Source: Nafulsella turpanensis ZLM-10 (GTDB lineage Bacteria; Bacteroidota; Bacteroidia; Cytophagales; Cyclobacteriaceae). From it: a stretch of 64,000 bases of DNA. The position numbers were made by a program, and so were the translations under genes. Below the pieces are notes generated by a model. The model saw only the letters and a program-made list of their open reading frames with translations. It ran no database searches and was not told the origin of the DNA. The stretch spans positions 1-64,000 of the forward strand of contig NZ_ANNU01000030.1 of the NCBI RefSeq assembly GCF_000346615.1, read 5' to 3'. Within the stretch, counting starts at the first letter, position 1; the number at the start of each line of letters is the position of its first letter. Shown one piece after another: positions 1 through 8,254 of this stretch.

Positions 1-428
1 TAAATAAAGAAATAGAAGCTGCCTAAATTACCGACGAAGGAGGTTTTGTTCAACTTGTTTATAACAGCAGTTGAGCTTTCTATTGCTGTTATTTTTCCTA
101 TCCTTCTGCCAACATACCATTTAGCAGAATTAAGCACAAGCTTTCCGGCCGATATTAGGCGTTTAAAAATCATCAGGGGAATGCACATGATTTCCCTACA
201 TGCTATTAACCTTTCGCTCTGTCTGTAAACGCGGCTCTCCCAGGCATAAAGCAATTAAGGCAGCGCGACTGAGCAGGATAGGTGTTTTTCTCCAGCCCAA
301 ATAAAGACTTTACCTTCTAAATTCCACACCTCCATTCTCCCCTTAAATACCCATCTTTCATTATTTCCGTATAGATAAAGTGATGATAATCAGATAAATA
401 TATTTTTAAACTTAAAACATTTTTACAT
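1..428. other. Stretch without a recognised gene upstream of the first SDR
   Basis: Apart from the hairpin at 61-96, nothing recognisable is present. A 60-codon open frame at 46-228 has no family resemblance and runs through that hairpin, so it is not taken as a gene. The last 60 bases before 429 are very AT-rich and probably hold the promoter of the SDR gene, but no clear -33/-7 pair could be picked. Confidence 0.5.
61..96 (+). terminator. Rho-independent terminator-like hairpin
   Basis: ATAACAGCA (61-69) pairs perfectly with TGCTGTTAT (84-92) across a 14-base loop, and a run of five T (92-96) follows. The orientation suits a plus-strand gene that ends at or just before the window start. 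Confidence 0.6.
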
Positions 429-1433
429 ATGGATATTTCATTAAAACCACTTAATAAACAGGTAATGGTCATTACCGGTGCCTCCAGCGGAATAGGACTG
501 GCAACAGCAAAGGCGGCGGCTAAAGAAGGAGCCAGTCTGGTACTTGCTTCCCGAAATAAGGAAGAACTGGAAAAAATTGTGGAACAGATTAAAGCCGAAG
601 GAGGAGAAGCCATTTATGTGGTAGCCGATGTCGGAAAAAAGGAGGATGTGCAGAAAATTGCCGATAAGGCCATTGAGAAGTACGGCCAGTTCGATACCTG
701 GGTGAATGATGCGGGGGTTGCCATCTATGGCCGGCTCGAAGAGGTAAGCGATGAAGACAATAAGCGCCTCTTCGATACCAATGTATGGGGCGTGGTATAT
801 GGCTCACTCATTGCCGCAAAGCATATGAAGAACAGGGGTGGCGCCATTATTAACCTTGGGAGTGTGGTATCTGATGTTGCCATTCCGCTGCAGGGCATGT
901 ATTCAACGACTAAACATGCCGTAAAAGGCTTTACCGATGCTCTCCGCATTGAACTTGAAGAGGAGAAAGCAGGCATTTCCGTTACGCTGATAAAACCTTC
1001 CGGTATCAATACCCCTTACCCGGAGCATGCCATGAACTATACCGACAGGGAGCTAACCCTTCCGCCACCGGTATATGCCCCTGAGGAGGTTGCCAATGCT
1101 ATTTTGTATGCAGCCACCCACCAGAAGCGCGATATTATGGTAGGTGGAGGCGGAAAGATGATGAGCCTCACGAATAAGTATGCTCCCGGCCTGATGGACT
1201 GGATTAGTGAAAACTTTATGAGCAAACAGGAGGTGAAGAATAAGCCTGCCCGCCATAAAGACAGCTCCCTGCACCACGCCGGGGAAGATGGAAACCTCCA
1301 TGGTAATTATGAAGGCCATGTCAGGAAAAAAAGCTTTTATACCCGCAGTGCAGCCATGCGACCCCTTATAACAGGGGCGGTAGTGGCAGGAGCCGGTGCA
1401 GCAGCTTATGCCTTAAGCAATCGTAAGGGCTAA
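429..1433 (+). CDS. SDR family NAD(P)-dependent oxidoreductase
   Basis: A 334-residue classical short-chain dehydrogenase/reductase. The Rossmann motif TGASSGIG lies at residues 16-23, an NDAG variant of the usual NNAG at 93-96, the catalytic Ser at about 145, and Tyr158/Lys162 in YSTTK. It is longer than the usual 250 residues: after the SDR core comes a polar linker and a C-terminal hydrophobic Ala/Gly-rich segment (about 311-330) ending in basic residues, which may anchor it to the membrane. SDRs with this kind of tail are common as general oxidoreductases. The substrate cannot be told. It stands alone between two terminator-like hairpins, so it is probably monocistronic. Confidence 0.85.
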   Translation: MDISLKPLNKQVMVITGASSGIGLATAKAAAKEGASLVLASRNKEELEKIVEQIKAEGGEAIYVVADVGKKEDVQKIADKAIEKYGQFDTWVNDAGVAIYGRLEEVSDEDNKRLFDTNVWGVVYGSLIAAKHMKNRGGAIINLGSVVSDVAIPLQGMYSTTKHAVKGFTDALRIELEEEKAGISVTLIKPSGINTPYPEHAMNYTDRELTLPPPVYAPEEVANAILYAATHQKRDIMVGGGGKMMSLTNKYAPGLMDWISENFMSKQEVKNKPARHKDSSLHHAGEDGNLHGNYEGHVRKKSFYTRSAAMRPLITGAVVAGAGAAAYALSNRKG

Positions 1434-1755
1434 AGAGCAAAGGCGTTGTCAATTTTTTACAGGAGAGCCCCTGCTTTTTCTTAAAACAGAAAGCAGGGGC
1501 TTTCCCATTTTCCAGCTCATCATTCCAATTAGTTCGGCAATAGCTGTAACCAATGAAGTAATAGTAAGTCCTTACATAAAGCGAAAGGCGAAAGCTCTTA
1601 AATCAGGTATTTCCTATCCATTTTAAAAGCCACTATAGAGAAGTTTTTAGCCGCTTATCAAAATACTGCTGTAGTTGTATGATACTTTGATGAGCTTTGC
1701 TTTTGTAAGTATTTACGAACAGTGCCTTATGATACTCAGCCAAACTAAAGGATCG
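1434..1755. other. Intergenic stretch between SDR and DUF5916 genes
   Basis: It holds the terminator at 1466-1503. The rest is non-coding and probably contains the promoter of the DUF5916 gene. An in-frame upstream ATG at 1675 would extend that gene, but it puts an implausible polar segment before the signal peptide. Confidence 0.4.
1466..1503 (+). terminator. Strong rho-independent terminator after the SDR gene
   Basis: A 12-bp perfect stem (1466-1477 with 1490-1501, AGCCCCTGCTTT and its complement) encloses a 12-base loop. The A/T-rich stem ends make it partly bidirectional. Confidence 0.8.
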
Positions 1756-4404
1756 ATGCGATTCCCACTTCTAATTTTTTTAGCCCTTCCTTCTTTCCTC
1801 TTCGCCCAGGAGCAGGAAGAAGGGGCTACATCCATTCCTCGAAAAAGCTATACAACGGAACGGGTACAGGAGCCGCCGGTTATTGACGGGCTCCTGAACG
1901 AGGAGGTATGGGAGCAGGTGGAGTGGACGGGCGATTTTACTCAGATACAGCCCGATAAAGGAGCTGCTCCCGCCCAGAAAACAGCTTTCAAAATCTTATA
2001 CGATGACAAGAACCTCTACGTAGCCATCCGTGCTTTCGATACCGAAACCAGTAAAATTGTAAAGAGGATGTCCAGGAGGGATGGGTTTGACGGAGACTGG
2101 GTGGAAATTAATATCGACAGCTATTTCGACCACCGTACGGCCTTTTCTTTCACTGCCAGTGCATCGGGGGTAAAAGGCGACGAAGCGGTTTCCAATAATG
2201 GTGATATATGGGATCCGGGCTGGGACCCTATCTGGTACCTTGAGACTTCGATAGATGAAGAAGGCTGGATTGCCGAAATGAAGATTCCACTCAGCCAGCT
2301 TCGCTTTGCCGACCTGGAACGACATGTGTGGGGACTGCAGGTGAACAGGCTGTTTTTTCGTGGGCAGGAAAGATCCAGCTGGCAGTACATTCCGCCCGAT
2401 TCGCCTGGCTGGGTACACCTTTTTGGCGAACTGCATGGGCTAGAAGGAATAGAGCCGCAGAAACAGCTGGAGATTATGCCCTTCATCCTCGGGAAGGCCG
2501 AAACCTATGAACAGGAGGAAGGAAACCCCTTCGCCGACGGAACGGATCATTCGCTAAGTGTTGGGGTAGATGGCAAAATTGGCATCACCAGCGATATTAC
2601 GCTCGACTTTACCGTTAACCCCGATTTCGGGCAGGTAGAGGCCGACCCCTCGCAGGTAAACCTCAGTGCATTCCAGGTCTTTTTTCCCGAGCGGCGGCCT
2701 TTCTTTCTCGAAGGAAATAACATTCTTACCTTCCCCCTTACCGAATCGGTTGCGGGCGGAAGCTTTAACAGCGATAATCTCTTTTATTCAAGAAGAATAG
2801 GTGGGCTCCCGCACTACCGGCCGGGACTGGAGGAGGGTGAATATGTCAGGATGCCCGAAAATGTAACCATACTGGGAGCTGCCAAAATAACGGGAAAGAA
2901 CAAAAAAGGCTTCTCCTGGGGAATTCTCGAGTCTGTAACTGAGGAAGAAGAAGCCGAAATAGACCTGGGCGGAGAGCGGAGAGAGGTGACCGTGGAGCCC
3001 CTGACGAATTACCTGGTTGGCCGTTTTCAGCAAGACCTGAAAGAAGGAAAAACAATGTTTGGAGGGATGTTTACGGCCATTAACCGGCAGCTGGAGGAAT
3101 CTCACCTGGAGTATCTTCATGAAGCAGCTTATTCGGCCGGGTTCGATGTAAAGCATTACCTGAAAGACCGGAAGTATTACTTTGCCGGCAACTTTTCGGT
3201 AAGTCAGGTAAGAGGAAGCGAAGAAGCCATCCTGCGGACCCAGAGAGCGAGCGAACGATTCTTTCAGCGACCCGATGCAGATTACCTGTCGGTCGATTCC
3301 AGTCGGAATTCACTGACCGGCACCGGAGGCGCCCTTCATTTTGGTAAGTCAAGTGGCAGAATCATTTTTCAGACAGGCTTTACCTGGCGGTCGCCTGAAC
3401 TGGCATTGAACGATGGCGGCTTTCTCTATAATTCCGACCTGCTCAATCAGTGGGCGTGGATGCAGTACCGCAAGCAGCAGCCCTTTTCTATTTTCAGGAG
3501 CCTCAGTATAAATTTTAATGAATACCTTCATTTCGACTTTGGCGGTACCAACACCTACAGGGCCGTTAATGTAAATGCCCACACCCAGTTTAAGAACTTC
3601 TGGCGATTAAGCATGGGAAGTACGGTGGAGGGAGCCTCTGTTTCCAACGCTGATCTAAGAGGCGGACCCGCTATTAAATACCCGGGTGGCCTTGAGCACT
3701 GGTACGTAATAGGAAGCGACAACCGCAGGAAGCTGAGTTTTCAGCTGCAGCACGTTAACTTTTGGGGTGATGAAGGTTTCAGTCGCAGGCAGGGAGTTTA
3801 CAGCGGTCTAACCTACCGTCCGCTCAACTCCCTGAACCTCTCGCTGGGAGCCGATATTTCTTTTAATGAGTATCAGCTGCAGTATGTGGCCACAAAAGAT
3901 TACATGGAGGAGAAACGCTATCTGGCTGCTACTATTGAGCAGGAAACCTATGGCATGGAAATGCGACTTACCTATATCATTCAGCCCAACCTCTCACTGC
4001 AGTTCTGGGGCCAGCCATTCGTTTCTAAAGGAAGCTACAGTCAGTTTAAGAGGATCGGTGATGCAGGAGCGGAAGAGTACAGCGGCCGTTTTATTCCATT
4101 TACAGCAGGCCAGCTTTCGTACAACAGCGAAGAGGAGGTGTATCTGATAGATGAAGACAGAGATCGGGTAACGGACTACAGCATCAGCAACCCAGATTTT
4201 AACTTCGTGGAATTCCGATCGAATATGGTGCTGCGCTGGGAGTATATCCCTGGCTCTACTCTTTTCCTTGTCTGGAACCAGGGCCGCTCCGACCTCCTGC
4301 CACTGAACCGCTCATACCAGGTTGAGGCACTATCGGAAGGGCTGATGGAGGTATATCCGCATAACATCTTTCTGGTGAAGTACACCTACCGCTTTATTCT
4401 GTAA
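1756..4404 (+). CDS. DUF5916 outer-membrane protein with N-terminal CBM9-like domain
   Basis: About 882 residues from the chosen start, the ATG at 1756. It is preceded by AAAGGA and begins a clear signal peptide (MRFPLLIFLALPSFLFAQ). The ATG at 1675 only adds a polar leader. After the signal comes a carbohydrate-binding family 9-like beta-sandwich (roughly residues 30-220, with the typical VIDGLLNEEVWEQ opening). The long C-terminal half alternates aromatic and polar strands and ends in an aromatic residue pattern, as in the DUF5916 beta-barrel family. Such proteins are widespread in Bacteroidota and their exact role is not settled. A surface role in ligand binding or transport is inferred. 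No sugar-utilisation gene is directly adjacent. Confidence 0.8.
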   Translation: MRFPLLIFLALPSFLFAQEQEEGATSIPRKSYTTERVQEPPVIDGLLNEEVWEQVEWTGDFTQIQPDKGAAPAQKTAFKILYDDKNLYVAIRAFDTETSKIVKRMSRRDGFDGDWVEINIDSYFDHRTAFSFTASASGVKGDEAVSNNGDIWDPGWDPIWYLETSIDEEGWIAEMKIPLSQLRFADLERHVWGLQVNRLFFRGQERSSWQYIPPDSPGWVHLFGELHGLEGIEPQKQLEIMPFILGKAETYEQEEGNPFADGTDHSLSVGVDGKIGITSDITLDFTVNPDFGQVEADPSQVNLSAFQVFFPERRPFFLEGNNILTFPLTESVAGGSFNSDNLFYSRRIGGLPHYRPGLEEGEYVRMPENVTILGAAKITGKNKKGFSWGILESVTEEEEAEIDLGGERREVTVEPLTNYLVGRFQQDLKEGKTMFGGMFTAINRQLEESHLEYLHEAAYSAGFDVKHYLKDRKYYFAGNFSVSQVRGSEEAILRTQRASERFFQRPDADYLSVDSSRNSLTGTGGALHFGKSSGRIIFQTGFTWRSPELALNDGGFLYNSDLLNQWAWMQYRKQQPFSIFRSLSINFNEYLHFDFGGTNTYRAVNVNAHTQFKNFWRLSMGSTVEGASVSNADLRGGPAIKYPGGLEHWYVIGSDNRRKLSFQLQHVNFWGDEGFSRRQGVYSGLTYRPLNSLNLSLGADISFNEYQLQYVATKDYMEEKRYLAATIEQETYGMEMRLTYIIQPNLSLQFWGQPFVSKGSYSQFKRIGDAGAEEYSGRFIPFTAGQLSYNSEEEVYLIDEDRDRVTDYSISNPDFNFVEFRSNMVLRWEYIPGSTLFLVWNQGRSDLLPLNRSYQVEALSEGLMEVYPHNIFLVKYTYRFIL

Positions 4405-4546
4405 TTTTAAGCTGGTATCTCCTTCCCTCCTATCGTTAACAGTGGAGGGTATAGGTTTTGCGCAGGAATTAAATGTCAATTCGTGGAGAATGAGTGCTTT
4501 TTTCTGATCTTTGCTTTTGCGTAGACTGATGAAAAAAAGAAGCAAA

Positions 4547-5026
4547 ATGCTTAAGTTCAGAGAAATTACAAAGGAAGATAACCCTCGCATTGCAGCCATT
4601 ATACGCGCTGTAATGCAAAGCTTTAATGCCGACCCAGCTACTACCATACTGGGCGATCCGGTGGTGGATAGGATGTTCGAAAGCTACCAGGTGGAGCGGG
4701 CGGTTTATTATGTGGCTCTGCTCGATGGTGAGGTGGTGGGAGGCTGCGGCATTAAAGCGCTGGATGGCGGGCCTGAAGGCGTGGCCGAGCTGCAGCGGAT
4801 GTTCCTGAAACCTGAAGCAAGGGGGCTGGGAATTGCGGGCCAGCTGATGGAACGCTGCCTCCATAAGGCTGCGGATTTTGGCTACCGGCAGGTATATCTC
4901 GAAACTTTAGGCGACATGCTCCCTGCCCGGGCGCTTTACCGGAAGTATGGCTTTAGTGAAATAAGCCAGCCAATGGGCAATACCGGCCACGGCGGCTGTG
5001 ACATCCGGATGCTTAAAGAGCTTTAG
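4547..5026 (+). CDS. GNAT family N-acetyltransferase
   Basis: A 160-residue GNAT-fold acetyltransferase that moves acetyl from acetyl-CoA to an amine. The acetyl-CoA-binding signature appears as LKPEARGLGIAGQLME (R-x-x-G-x-G/A type), followed by the expected helix and the YLETLG...ALYRKYGF strand-helix that closes the fold. The ATG at 4547 (MLKFREITKED) begins at the usual first strand. ATGs at 4529 and 4511 would add basic residues and cannot be excluded. The substrate is unknown. The gene converges with the large regulator on the other strand, 34 bases away. Confidence 0.8.
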   Translation: MLKFREITKEDNPRIAAIIRAVMQSFNADPATTILGDPVVDRMFESYQVERAVYYVALLDGEVVGGCGIKALDGGPEGVAELQRMFLKPEARGLGIAGQLMERCLHKAADFGYRQVYLETLGDMLPARALYRKYGFSEISQPMGNTGHGGCDIRMLKEL

Positions 5027-5042
5027 GAGAATCTTTCTCCTA
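5024..5042. terminator. Short hairpin between convergent genes
   Basis: TAGGAGAA (5024-5031) and TTCTCCTA (5035-5042) form a perfect 8-bp stem with a 3-base loop. The left arm includes the stop codon of the GNAT gene. There is no long T run, so its strength as a terminator is uncertain. Confidence 0.4.
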
Positions 5043-5060
5043 AACAAGCTTTTCAATACC

Positions 5061-7949
5061 TTAGAAGCTCAAAATAAACTCCAGCAGGTTTTCCTGACGG
5101 TCGAGCTCGAGCTTTTTGCGAAGGCGGTAGCGACTAATTTCCACCCCACGTACAGAAATGTGCATGAGCTGGGCAATTTCTTTGGTGCTCAGGTTGAGCC
5201 TCAGATAGGCGCAGAGTTTCATTTCCTGAGGCGTAAGGCTGGGGTAGGCAGCCCGTAAACGCCTGGAGAAGTCGCCATGCACACGGTCGAAATGGATCTG
5301 AAACTGCTCCCAGTCTTTATCCGTGGCAATATTCTGGTCAATCTCCTTAATAATTTTGTTCAGCTCCTTACTAATCCCTTTCGACTCCTTCTCGCGAATA
5401 ATACTGTTCAGGTGAGCCTTTATTTCGCCAATAAACTCGTTCTTGGTAACAATGTGCATGGTAGAGGTGGCGAGCTCTTTGTTTTTATGCCGGATTTCCG
5501 ATTCCAGCTTTTCATTTTCCAGCCTTGTAATCTCGTCTTTGCTTCGTTTACTGAGGCTGTCGAGCTCCATTGTCTTCTGGTTCAGGGCTTTTTTCTGCTT
5601 TAAGGTAAGAAGTTCTCTTTCGCGTTTATGCTTGCGGTCTACCGTAAAAATACCTACAAAGAAAAGCCCGGCGAGCAGGAGTGAATAAGTGAAGTAAGCC
5701 AGTGGTGCCCGGTACCAGGGCGGTGAAATTTTAAATTCATACCGGGCCGCCGGACTGATTTCGCCATAAATATTTTTTGCCCTTACCATAAACGTATAGC
5801 TCCCTTCCGGCAGGTTGGTATACTCTTTAAATGCCTGGGCAGACCAGCTGCTCCATCCTTCCTCAAACCCTTCGAGCTGGTACTGGTAAGTGAGGTGAGC
5901 AGCGCCATCGAAATAAGGAGCCGAAAAGCGGAAGCGGAGGGAGTTTTGCTGATAAGGTAGCTGAAGACTGGCTGTTTTTACATTCGGCTCCCGGCCCGCT
6001 GGTTGAAAACTACCACCAAACAAGGTGGTATCCTGCTGCGCATTACTCTCTACCCGCCGAATGAGCACCTGCAGGGGAACTGCTTCGGTACGTACCTGCA
6101 TGGGGTTGAAATGAATAAACCCTTCCTTTGCGCCAAATAATACATTCTGATTGTCCAGGATGGTCAGGTAGTTCAGGTCATCGTTCAGTAAGTTGATAAT
6201 TTTGAAGAAGCGGTTGGTGTCTGCCTCCCATCTGCCAAACTCGTCCTGCAGTACACTGCCCAGCTTGGTGCTGCTCATAAAATAAAGTCGGCCATTGGCA
6301 TCCTGTGCCAGCTTTTGGATGTGTGTTCCTTTTCCAAGAACATTCGTGAGGCTGCTGTCCTGCACGAAGCGGTCGGTGGTGGAGTGGTAACGGTAAACAC
6401 CTGTTTCGGCTGTAAAAATCAACTGGTTTCCCAGTTTATGTACATTGTTTAATACATTCGAAGGCAGCCCGTCTTTTTGTCCGTAAAAGCGTATGTCGCT
6501 GAACTTCCCTTTTTTCGCATCAAAACTTAGTTTATAGACTCCCTTGTAGCCATGCGTCATCCAGATATTTCCTTCTTCATCTTCCTCGAATATGCGGGAA
6601 GATTCGGTAAAGTTGCTGAAATCCTTCTTCCATCGCCAACCGGTTTCCTCTTTTTCATAAAGGGAGAAACCGCTATAGGTTCCTTTCAGCATCAGGCGAT
6701 TGCTGTTCTGGAGGCGCATAAATTTCCATACACCGGTTTGGCGGGAGAGAGGGAGGGCTTCCATATTGCGGATGCGGAAGGCACCATTGTGATGTCCCAT
6801 GAGTAGCTCGTCGCCCTGCCTGGATATATGGTAAACCTGGCCCTGGCTGTTTTTTACAGGCTGAAAACCAGCGCTTCTGCTGTTTTGCAGCACTCCGGCA
6901 AACAGCCCGTTATTGGTTCCTAAATAGAGGGTGTCATTTTCTTTAAAAGCAGCATAGCCACTGCCCGGTATTTTTAGCTTTTCATCCAGCAGGGTAAAGG
7001 GGGAGCTTAATTCAATATATGAAAGGCCGTTGTTATGTCCTGCCCACAGGTTATGATGGCGGTCTTCATACAGGCTAAGAATGGTGTGGTCGTTCAGGCC
7101 ATGCTCTTTATCGAGCTGCCGGACCAGCCGTAGCTGATGGTCCAGGATAAACAGGCCGTGGCTTTGGCTGCCAATCGCATAGGTCCCGTTCCGGAGGCGA
7201 ACAGCACAGTTTAGCAGCTTCTGGTCAAGAATATTTGCCGGGCCAGGATCTACAGAAGAGAAGTGGTGGCCATCGTAGAGGAAGAGACCATTCTGCTGTG
7301 TAACGATAAGTAAGTGCTGCTGGTCGTAGGGTAAAATGGCTACCAGGCGCTGGTGCCTGAATTTCTCTCCTTCATTAACTGGTACAAGAGACTTGTTTTG
7401 GAGAACCGTAAGACCTCTTTCCCAGTCAAGCACATAAAGGCGGTCATTGGCAAGGAAAGAAAACTCTAAAGGATTAGGCGGATGGATGGTTTCAATCGAT
7501 TGCCCATCATAGACATAAATATTCTGGAAGGTGCAGAAGTAAATCTTGTCCTTTAGCTGAAAAATACGCCAGGTTTCATCGAAATTGCGGCTTCCCTCGG
7601 GTAGCATTTCTGCCAGTGAGGTATACACCCAGCTACCATTGGACGAAGGGGAGAAATAACCAAAATCGCCCTGGGAGCCGGTATAGACCCTTCCGTCTGT
7701 CCCTACCGATACACAGCGCACTTTAGAGCCGGTTTTAACCGGGTAGGTATGCCAGTAATGTCCATCGTATTCCAGTAAACCAAAATTGTTGGCAAAATAT
7801 AGCAAGCCTCGTGCATCCTGTGTTATATCCCAGTTCTGGATACCGGCTGCATAATCGCCACTGCCAAAAGTTTGAATAAAAGGAAGACCGCGAAATGACT
7901 GGGCTTTAAGGTTATGGAAAAACAGGCAAAGCAGGATGCTTACTGCCAC
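5061..7949 (-). CDS. Membrane-anchored two-component-propeller regulator (Y_Y_Y, LuxR-type HTH)
   Basis: A 962-residue sensor-regulator. Order: N-terminal signal/anchor (ends near LKAQ), about 600 residues of beta-propeller repeats of the reg_prop kind, a triple-tyrosine (Y_Y_Y) domain near 665-730, one membrane helix near 740-760, a charged coiled coil, and a C-terminal LuxR/GerE-type helix-turn-helix (SLTPQEMKLCAYLRLNLSTK...). It has no kinase or receiver domain, so it is not a classical hybrid two-component system; ligand sensing outside would have to reach the DNA-binding domain directly. The start is a GTG preceded by AAAAGGG; the only upstream in-frame codons before a stop are few and hold no ATG. 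It is divergent from susC with 305 bp between them, so it is the likely regulator of the glucan locus (inference from position). Confidence 0.85.
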   Translation of the reverse strand: MAVSILLCLFFHNLKAQSFRGLPFIQTFGSGDYAAGIQNWDITQDARGLLYFANNFGLLEYDGHYWHTYPVKTGSKVRCVSVGTDGRVYTGSQGDFGYFSPSSNGSWVYTSLAEMLPEGSRNFDETWRIFQLKDKIYFCTFQNIYVYDGQSIETIHPPNPLEFSFLANDRLYVLDWERGLTVLQNKSLVPVNEGEKFRHQRLVAILPYDQQHLLIVTQQNGLFLYDGHHFSSVDPGPANILDQKLLNCAVRLRNGTYAIGSQSHGLFILDHQLRLVRQLDKEHGLNDHTILSLYEDRHHNLWAGHNNGLSYIELSSPFTLLDEKLKIPGSGYAAFKENDTLYLGTNNGLFAGVLQNSRSAGFQPVKNSQGQVYHISRQGDELLMGHHNGAFRIRNMEALPLSRQTGVWKFMRLQNSNRLMLKGTYSGFSLYEKEETGWRWKKDFSNFTESSRIFEEDEEGNIWMTHGYKGVYKLSFDAKKGKFSDIRFYGQKDGLPSNVLNNVHKLGNQLIFTAETGVYRYHSTTDRFVQDSSLTNVLGKGTHIQKLAQDANGRLYFMSSTKLGSVLQDEFGRWEADTNRFFKIINLLNDDLNYLTILDNQNVLFGAKEGFIHFNPMQVRTEAVPLQVLIRRVESNAQQDTTLFGGSFQPAGREPNVKTASLQLPYQQNSLRFRFSAPYFDGAAHLTYQYQLEGFEEGWSSWSAQAFKEYTNLPEGSYTFMVRAKNIYGEISPAARYEFKISPPWYRAPLAYFTYSLLLAGLFFVGIFTVDRKHKRERELLTLKQKKALNQKTMELDSLSKRSKDEITRLENEKLESEIRHKNKELATSTMHIVTKNEFIGEIKAHLNSIIREKESKGISKELNKIIKEIDQNIATDKDWEQFQIHFDRVHGDFSRRLRAAYPSLTPQEMKLCAYLRLNLSTKEIAQLMHISVRGVEISRYRLRKKLELDRQENLLEFILSF

Positions 7950-8076
7950 CCCTTTTACAAACGATTGCTAAAAAAATACTCTACCTTCCATCGGATGCAT
8001 CAGTTTTTCTACTTGTTGAGTTGGTAACACTAAAAATAGACGAAAAAATCATTTAAAGCTAGTTTTTCTTTCTAAT

Positions 8077-8128
8077 TGATGTAGCGATGATGTAGTCGTT
8101 TTTGGTGCCTGATGTAGTAATGTTGTAG
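8077..8128. promoter_or_regulatory. Four phased TGATGTAG-like direct repeats (putative operator)
   Basis: TGATGTAG occurs at 8077-8084, 8088-8095 and 8110-8117, and TGTTGTAG at 8121-8128. The starts are 11, 22 and 11 bp apart, so all copies lie on nearly the same face of the helix with one slot (8099) degenerate. The array sits in the divergent region between the LuxR-type regulator and susC. A role as a multi-site binding array is inferred. Confidence 0.55.
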
Positions 8129-8201
8129 CTTGTTATTTGATTTACCTCCTAAAATGAGCTTTTATTGCTTCATGACCTGCAATCGTTTTCGGTGAGCAGG
8201 A

Positions 8202-8230
8202 TTTGTACATAAAATCTCAACTTAACTTTT
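8202..8230 (+). promoter_or_regulatory. Putative Bacteroidota-type promoter of the glucan locus
   Basis: TTTG (8202-8205) followed after 17 bases by TAACTTTT (8223-8230) resembles the TTTG/TAnnTTTG pattern of Bacteroidota primary-sigma promoters, with the last base differing. It lies 25 bases before the susC start and 74 bases downstream of the repeat array. Confidence 0.35.
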
Positions 8231-8254
8231 TTATTTATTCTAACCTCTACATGT

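Noticed and set aside
46-228. 60-codon open frame at the window start
   Set aside because: Runs through a terminator hairpin and has no resemblance to a known family.
4425-4453. Weak hairpin after the DUF5916 gene (CCCTCC with GGAGGG)
   Set aside because: Only six pairs with a long loop and no T run; too weak to call a terminator.
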